Of a DNA stretch of 9,250 bases, positions 5,903 to 9,250 are shown piece after piece. Each line of letters opens with the position of its first letter. The first letter of the stretch is position 1. The translations under genes were made by a program, and so were the position numbers. This stretch comes from Cyanobacteria bacterium OH_PDB_112 (GTDB lineage Bacteria > Cyanobacteriota > Vampirovibrionia > Gastranaerophilales > CAJFVJ01). The stretch covers positions 1 through 9,250 of the forward strand of contig JAEWLZ010000194.1 of NCBI GenBank assembly GCA_023457295.1, given 5' to 3'. The notes under the pieces were generated by a model. The model was not told the DNA's origin. It was given only the letters and a program-made list of their open reading frames with translations, and made no database searches.

Positions 5903-7206
5903 TTTACAATAACCCCCCATACAAGTTTTAATAATTTATACACATCGGCTTGAAGTTTTAAAAAGCTTCTTTGCCCAAAAATACTTTTAAAGAACTCACG
6001 GTATTTTTGTCTTTTGGGAATACTATCAACCGTTGTAAACAAATCAAAGAATTCATTTATTTTTCGAGGATAGAAGCCTAAGAATGATTCGGAATTTTCA
6101 CCCAATGTATGAATAACATCTTTATAAGTTTTTAAATCTTCCATTACAAAACTTTGTTTAAGTTTTTTATAATATAGCTCCAAAGAATGCTCTGTAAAAT
6201 CATTTTGTTCAAGTGCATAAATTGCCGCCTCAGCCGAGAATTTTCCGCTCATCATAGCAAGGTTTGAACCTTCCCAATGAACATTATTAACAAGCATTGC
6301 GGCATCACCGACCACCATAAAACCATTTCCGTATATTTTGGGCATAGAATTATATCCGCCTTCAGGAATCAAATGAGCCGAATATTCTTTCAAATCACCG
6401 TCTTTAATGAGAGGTTTTATTACAGGATGCTCTTTTAACTGATTTAAAAGCTCATATGGTTTAAGATTTTTTTCTTGTAAATCTTTTAAGCATACGCCAA
6501 GACCTATGGTGACGCTTTCAAGATTGGTATAAATATACCCTAAACCTAACATTCCCGCCATTGATGACCCTAAAATCGTATAAATTACGCCGGATTTTTC
6601 ATCAAGATTGAAGCGTTCCTGAATTTTTTCTTTATCGATAGAAATAACTTCTTTTATACCGAGAGCGACCTCATCAGGACGAATATTTTTCTTTAGCCCC
6701 AATTGTTTTGTCAAAAGAGAATTTACACCGTCAGCAATAATAGTAATCGGAGCGTAAAAATCTTCTTGCTCAGTTCTGATACCTACGACTTTACCTTCCT
6801 CGACTATTACTTCTTTTACAAGAGTTTCAGTTACGATATAAGCTCCTGCTTCTTTTGCCTGTTGGGCGCACCATCTGTCCCATTTGGCTCTTATTACTGT
6901 AAAACTGTTGTAATGAGTAGCATGCTTTTGATTTTTGTATGAAATTACCGTACCGTCATCTTCTCCTAAAAGCGCGTAACGATGCTCGGTGTTGCATCTT
7001 TCTATCGGGGCTGATTCCCAAAAATTCGGGAAAATTTCCGCCATTGGCTGAGCATAAATTGAACCGCCAAACATATTTTTACTGCCTGCAAAAGTTCCAC
7101 GTTCAATTACTACAACTTTTTTGCCTGCACGAGCTAAAACCATTGCCGCACTAATACCTGCAAATCCTGCTCCTACTATAATTACATCCGCCATTTGCTT
7201 TTGCAA
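5899..7206 (-). CDS. fixC: FixC-like FAD-dependent electron transfer oxidoreductase (ETF-quinone oxidoreductase family)
   Basis: FixC accepts electrons from electron-transferring flavoprotein and passes them on with FixX, to quinone or in bifurcating FixABCX to both quinone and ferredoxin. The 435-residue protein opens with the FAD-binding VIIVGAGFAGISAA (Gly12, Gly14, Gly17), and Glu35 in VVVIERG would bind the adenosine ribose. It continues with AGSKNMFGG, IIADGVNS, and the second FAD motif VVGDAA at about Gly300/Asp301 followed by WEGSNLAMMSGKFSAEAA. The C-terminal ~70 residues are basic and amphipathic, consistent with membrane attachment, and there is no ferredoxin domain; that role is supplied by the downstream fixX. 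Start: TTG at 7206 has AGGAG 9 bp upstream, whereas the ATG at 7194 is 21 bp from it, so TTG is preferred. No fixA/fixB gene lies in this operon. Confidence 0.92.
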   Translation of the reverse strand: MQKQMADVIIVGAGFAGISAAMVLARAGKKVVVIERGTFAGSKNMFGGSIYAQPMAEIFPNFWESAPIERCNTEHRYALLGEDDGTVISYKNQKHATHYNSFTVIRAKWDRWCAQQAKEAGAYIVTETLVKEVIVEEGKVVGIRTEQEDFYAPITIIADGVNSLLTKQLGLKKNIRPDEVALGIKEVISIDKEKIQERFNLDEKSGVIYTILGSSMAGMLGLGYIYTNLESVTIGLGVCLKDLQEKNLKPYELLNQLKEHPVIKPLIKDGDLKEYSAHLIPEGGYNSMPKIYGNGFMVVGDAAMLVNNVHWEGSNLAMMSGKFSAEAAIYALEQNDFTEHSLELYYKKLKQSFVMEDLKTYKDVIHTLGENSESFLGFYPRKINEFFDLFTTVDSIPKRQKYREFFKSIFGQRSFLKLQADVYKLLKLVWGVIVK

Positions 7207-7254
7207 TATTCTTCTCTCCTATTTTTAATCAGGTAAAAACCTTATCTGTTTTTG

Positions 7255-7260
7255 ATTATA
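7255..7260 (-). promoter_or_regulatory. Candidate -10 box of the fixCX operon
   Basis: On the minus strand a perfect TATAAT occupies 7260-7255, about 50 bp before the fixC start. The -35 region at the expected spacing is only T-rich (TTTTTA), so this is a partial promoter match. Confidence 0.4.
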
Positions 7261-7266
7261 CTATGA

Positions 7267-7295
7267 TTGAGTTAAAATAAAAACCATTATATAAT
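7267..7295 (+). promoter_or_regulatory. Candidate promoter of the TPR gene, possibly giving a leaderless mRNA
   Basis: TTGAGT (7267-7272) and TATAAT (7290-7295) are spaced by 17 bp. The -10 overlaps the first ATG (7294), and initiation 7-8 bases later would fall at or beside the second in-frame ATG (7303). Neither ATG has a Shine-Dalgarno sequence. Confidence 0.4.
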
Positions 7296-7752
7296 GAAAA
7301 ATATGAAAAAAACACTCATCGTAATTTTTATATTTTTTGTTTTTGTTTTTAGTTCCAAGGAAATTTTTGCTCAGCAGTATCAACCTTTGGCAATAAAAAA
7401 ACATAATGAAGGCGTATGCTTTTACAATAAAAAACAATACGACAATGCCATAGAATGCTTTTTAGAAGCTGTTTCCGCCGATTCCAGTTTTATAGACTCT
7501 TATTATAATTTGGCTGTTCTTTATGAATACAAAGGAGAGTTACCTAAAGCTCTTGTGGCTTATAAAAAAATCTTGGAACTTGATAATTACAATCAAGAAG
7601 CAGCATATAAAATAGCAGAAATTTATTCGGGACAAAAAAATTATAAAGTTGCTCTAAATTATCTTAAACTTGTTCCTCAAGACAGTCCAAGATATTATTC
7701 AGCTTTAACTTTGCAAAAAAAATTAAAAGCGGAGATTGCCAAAGAAAAATGA
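7294..7752 (+). CDS. Exported tetratricopeptide-repeat protein
   Basis: A 152-residue protein with a clear N-terminal signal sequence: lysines at 2, 5 and 6, a hydrophobic core TLIVIFIFFVFVFSS and a likely cleavage after Ala26 (IFA then QQ). The mature part is about three TPR units: residues ~32-66 (HNEGVCFYNKKQYDNAIECF), ~67-100 (YYNLAVLYEYKGELPKALVAY) and ~101-133 (AYKIAEIYSGQKNYKVALNY), with the usual Gly/Ala/Tyr pattern, then a basic tail. TPRs bind protein partners, so it probably acts as a scaffold in the envelope or outside the membrane. The in-frame ATG at 7303 gives an equally good signal peptide and fits the promoter position better. The stop overlaps the next small ORF as ATGA. The precise function cannot be assigned. 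Confidence 0.85.
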   Translation: MKNMKKTLIVIFIFFVFVFSSKEIFAQQYQPLAIKKHNEGVCFYNKKQYDNAIECFLEAVSADSSFIDSYYNLAVLYEYKGELPKALVAYKKILELDNYNQEAAYKIAEIYSGQKNYKVALNYLKLVPQDSPRYYSALTLQKKLKAEIAKEK

Positions 7753-7901
7753 TAAATAAAAATTCTTCTAAAAACCCTAAAAAAAAGAAAAAAGAACTAA
7801 AAATAACAGGTCTTAATATTGACAAGGCTGAATATCAGCAAATTGTTCTTTCAAATTCCAATTTCCCCGATAAAAATTTTTCTCAAAAAAAAATTTTTTG
7901 A
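7749..7901 (+). CDS. Small lysine-rich hypothetical protein (50 aa) overlapping the TPR gene
   Basis: An ATG at 7749 overlaps the TPR stop as ATGA and opens a 50-codon frame ending in TGA at 7899-7901, four bases short of the convergent ridA stop. The product starts MINKNSSKNPKKKKKELKI and continues with a mixed stretch (GLNIDKAEYQQIVLSN), so it is very basic at the N terminus and has no membrane span. No family is recognised. The overlap and the way the frame fills an otherwise empty gap support a real gene. Against it, the codons follow the A-rich base composition and the ribosome site is weak (GGAGA 13 bp upstream), so translation would rely on coupling. Confidence 0.45.
   Translation: MINKNSSKNPKKKKKELKITGLNIDKAEYQQIVLSNSNFPDKNFSQKKIF
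7872..7899. terminator. Candidate bidirectional AT-only terminator between the TPR operon and ridA
   Basis: The order is A5 (7872-7876), T5 (7877-7881), loop CTC, A9 (7885-7893), T6 (7894-7899). T5 can pair with A5 across the loop and the outer A-run with the T-run, giving U-tracts in both directions at a convergent junction. The stem is only A-T and overlaps the end of the small ORF. Confidence 0.25.
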
Positions 7902-7905
7902 TTAA

Positions 7906-8283
7906 TTATTTTTTTGCAATAACTTCTATTTCAACTTTTGAGCCCAAAGGAAGTGCGGCTACAGCAATAGCTGTTCGCGCAGGGTAAGGCGCGTTGAAAT
8001 ACTTTCCGTATATTTCATTTACAGCGGCATAATCAGCCATATCAATCAAATATACCGTAGTTTTGACCACATTGTCAGAGGTTACGCCTGCCGCATCAAG
8101 AACTGCTGAAAGATTCTTGAAACATTGTTCTGTCTGAACTTTTATATCGCCTTCTATTATTTTGCCTGTTACAGAATCAATCGGTATTTGCCCTGAAAAA
8201 TAAATAAGCTCGCCTGCATCAACGGCGGGAGAATAAGGACCTACTATAACAGCTCCTTCAGGTATAAAAACTTTTTTAGTCAT
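7906..8283 (-). CDS. ridA: RidA family reactive enamine/imine deaminase
   Basis: RidA hydrolyses reactive 2-aminoacrylate-type enamine/imine intermediates released by PLP enzymes such as threonine/serine dehydratase, protecting other PLP enzymes. At 125 residues the protein has family length and all landmarks: GPYSPAV (Tyr17) near the N terminus, IYFSGQIPID (Gly31), the QTEQCFKNLSAVLDAAG helix, VVKTTVYLIDMADY, NEIYGKYF and the signature PARTAIAVAALPLGSKVEIEVIA. Arg103 and Glu118 match E. coli RidA Arg105 and Glu120, so the active archetypal subgroup is likely. AAAGG lies 7 bp before the ATG. It is a single-gene unit with its own promoter, convergent with the TPR operon and divergent from the flagellin gene. 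Confidence in family is very high. Confidence 0.97.
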   Translation of the reverse strand: MTKKVFIPEGAVIVGPYSPAVDAGELIYFSGQIPIDSVTGKIIEGDIKVQTEQCFKNLSAVLDAAGVTSDNVVKTTVYLIDMADYAAVNEIYGKYFNAPYPARTAIAVAALPLGSKVEIEVIAKK

Positions 8284-8317
8284 TTCTTTGCCTTTCTTAT
8301 ATTTTTTTATAAATTTA

Positions 8318-8345
8318 ATTATAACAAAAAATCCCCCTCTTTCAA
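8318..8345 (-). promoter_or_regulatory. Candidate sigma-70 promoter of ridA
   Basis: Reading the minus strand, TTGAAA (8345-8340) and a perfect TATAAT (8323-8318) are spaced by 16 bp, about 35 bp before the ridA ATG. The -35 lies inside one arm of the inverted repeat at 8340-8365. Confidence 0.5.
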
Positions 8346-8365
8346 ACCCGAACTTAAGTTTGAAA
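8340..8365. repeat. 26-bp inverted repeat in the ridA-flagellin divergent region
   Basis: TTTCAAAC (8340-8347) and GTTTGAAA (8358-8365) are perfect 8-bp inverted arms around a 10-base centre. A second perfect palindrome, AACTTAAGTT (8351-8360), overlaps the right arm. It covers the ridA -35 and has no adjoining T-run in a termination position, so a regulator-binding site is more likely than a terminator. Confidence 0.55.
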
Positions 8366-8402
8366 AAATAGGCCCAAGCCCGTCCATATCTATGATTTAG
8401 GG

Positions 8403-8430
8403 TTGAATTGACTATACAAAATGTTAAAAT
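8403..8430 (+). promoter_or_regulatory. Weak candidate promoter of the flagellin gene
   Basis: TTGAAT (8403-8408) and TAAAAT (8425-8430) are spaced by 16 bp. TTGACT also occurs at 8408-8413 and 8442-8447. No full sigma-28 motif was found. The leader to the TTG start would be about 40 bases. Confidence 0.3.
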
Positions 8431-8475
8431 AATTATATAGGTTGACTCACTTAATAATTTCAGGTTGTTGTTTAA

Positions 8476-9250
8476 TTGGTTTTAAGTATTGGAAATGGTT
8501 CCTTGGGTACCTCTATTGGTATTCAACTAGGGAAGCATAATAAAAATTTATTATTGTATTCGCAGCGTATGGCAACAGGATTAAAAATAAACAGCGCTGC
8601 GGATAATGCTGCGAATTTAAGTTTGTCAACACAAGTCCAAAAAACAATTAACGCTGCCGAAACCTTGAAAAACAATGCTGAAACAGGTCTTGACCTGTTG
8701 AGCACAGCTGAGAGTGACCTTAATGAAATTACAAAAATGCTCCAAAGGATGCGTGACCTGAGCGTCCAGGGGCTTAACGGAGTTTATTCAACCGAAGAAA
8801 AAGCAATGCTTATGGATGAAGTCAACCAACTTGGGGCGGAGATAAAGAGGATAACCCAAACATGTGCTTTTGGGGACAAAAATATATTTGTAAAAGACGT
8901 CGATAATCCTGTGGAGATATTAGTCTCAGACAGCGGAGAAGGAGGAAGCATAAGAAATGAAGATTATATGAGTTTAGACAGTATATCAGATGATATGCTG
9001 TTTGCTGATGTTTTGGCAAAAGACTCAAACGTCTTCATGTTAAATATGGCTCCGGGACAAACCGATTATGTGTCATTTGATAATAAAATTTATTTATTAA
9101 CCAACACCTCATCAGAATCGAGAAACCTTATTTACGGCTATAAAGAAAACCTGGCAGATGAAGATAAAAGTATAGAATTTGTCCAGGATTTTGAAGGGAT
9201 AACATCAACCTATGTAGATGTGTATAAAAATACACAAACTCAAATGGGAG
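8476..9250 (+). CDS. fliC: Flagellin, N-terminal part (3' end beyond window)
   Basis: Flagellin subunits are exported through the flagellar type III apparatus and polymerise into the filament. The frame is open from 8476 to the window end (258 codons visible). An in-frame TAA at 8473-8475 leaves TTG 8476 as the first possible start, giving MVLSIGNGSLGTSIG; only a weak AGG is nearby, and no ATG fits the homology. Residues 20-130 are a textbook D0/D1 N-terminal domain: RMATGLKINSAADNAANLSLS, GLDLLSTAESDLNEI, LQRMRDLSVQGLNGVYSTEE, EVNQLGAEIKRITQ. After about residue 138 (KNIF) the sequence becomes the variable, acidic surface domain. Arg91, Leu95 and Glu115 match the TLR5-contact positions of Salmonella flagellin. 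Cys130 is unusual for a flagellin. The C-terminal D1/D0 half is not in the window, so intactness cannot be judged. Confidence 0.93.
   Translation, partial: MVLSIGNGSLGTSIGIQLGKHNKNLLLYSQRMATGLKINSAADNAANLSLSTQVQKTINAAETLKNNAETGLDLLSTAESDLNEITKMLQRMRDLSVQGLNGVYSTEEKAMLMDEVNQLGAEIKRITQTCAFGDKNIFVKDVDNPVEILVSDSGEGGSIRNEDYMSLDSISDDMLFADVLAKDSNVFMLNMAPGQTDYVSFDNKIYLLTNTSSESRNLIYGYKENLADEDKSIEFVQDFEGITSTYVDVYKNTQTQMG

Noticed and set aside
5644..7154. Plus-strand ORFs opposite fixX and fixC
   Set aside because: They are shadows of the minus-strand fixCX genes, with low-complexity Cys/Phe-rich translations and no ribosome sites.
8354..8379. Sigma-28 (FliA) promoter for the flagellin: TTAAGTTT followed by GCCCAAGC
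   Set aside because: The -35-like part matches well, but the -10 part agrees with GCCGATAA at only about four of eight positions, the spacing is 10 rather than 11, and it lies about 95 bp from the start codon.
8523..9028. Minus-strand ORFs within the right-hand end
   Set aside because: They lie opposite the flagellin frame, which has unmistakable D0/D1 homology.
1..9250. Mobile elements, CRISPR arrays, tRNA/rRNA or riboswitches
   Set aside because: I looked for long direct or terminal repeats, regularly spaced repeats, cloverleaf/TTCGAATC-type T-loops and transposase motifs and saw none I could support.

Overview
This is an AT-rich bacterial chromosomal segment with ordinary gene density. 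There is no sign of phage, IS element, CRISPR, tRNA or rRNA. Gene content (a DnaA with YLSR/GGRKHTT domain IV, FixC/FixX-type flavoprotein and ferredoxin, an AcsE-like methyltransferase, a flagellin) and the AT-rich, lysine-rich coding style suggest a gut Vampirovibrionia/Gastranaerophilales-like organism (non-photosynthetic relatives of Cyanobacteria). That placement is an inference from general familiarity, not a search result; a Firmicutes-like lineage is not excluded. The standard genetic code fits all genes, and several starts appear to be TTG.

Layout. (1) Positions 2-1862, plus strand: a tight one-carbon operon of folD (5' end outside the window), an AcsE-like methyltetrahydrofolate:corrinoid methyltransferase joined by an ATGA overlap, and a single-domain response regulator 2 bp later. 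(2) Positions 2022-3479: dnaA, alone, with a hairpin/operator-like repeat over its putative -35. (3) Positions 3578-5153: a DtxR/MntR-family metalloregulator behind a near-consensus promoter with a palindrome between -35 and -10, then an unrecognised multi-spanning membrane protein probably in the same transcript. (4) Positions 7206-5193, minus strand: fixC, fixX and a small acidic protein carrying two RWYD repeats, with an ATGA overlap and a 14-bp gap. (5) Positions 7294-7901, plus strand: a secreted TPR protein and a 50-residue lysine-rich ORF overlapping it by ATGA. (6) Positions 8283-7906, minus strand: ridA. (7) Positions 8476-9250, plus strand: the N-terminal half of a flagellin with a TTG start, running off the window.

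No gene-free stretch exceeds 300 bases. The longest is the ~190-bp divergent region between ridA and the flagellin, which holds the ridA promoter, a 26-bp inverted repeat and weak promoter-like boxes for the flagellin. Three gene ends (dnaA, the membrane protein/RWYD junction, the TPR-operon/ridA junction) carry AT-only inverted repeats that could act as weak terminators.

How the genes fit: FolD and the AcsE homologue both act on tetrahydrofolate C1 units, so the first operon probably moves methyl groups from folate to a corrinoid protein encoded elsewhere. FixC and FixX would pass electrons between an electron-transferring flavoprotein, quinone and ferredoxin, but the FixAB subunits are not adjacent. 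The best candidates for something undescribed are the RWYD-repeat protein tied to fixCX, the membrane protein behind the metalloregulator, and the receiver protein in the folate operon.
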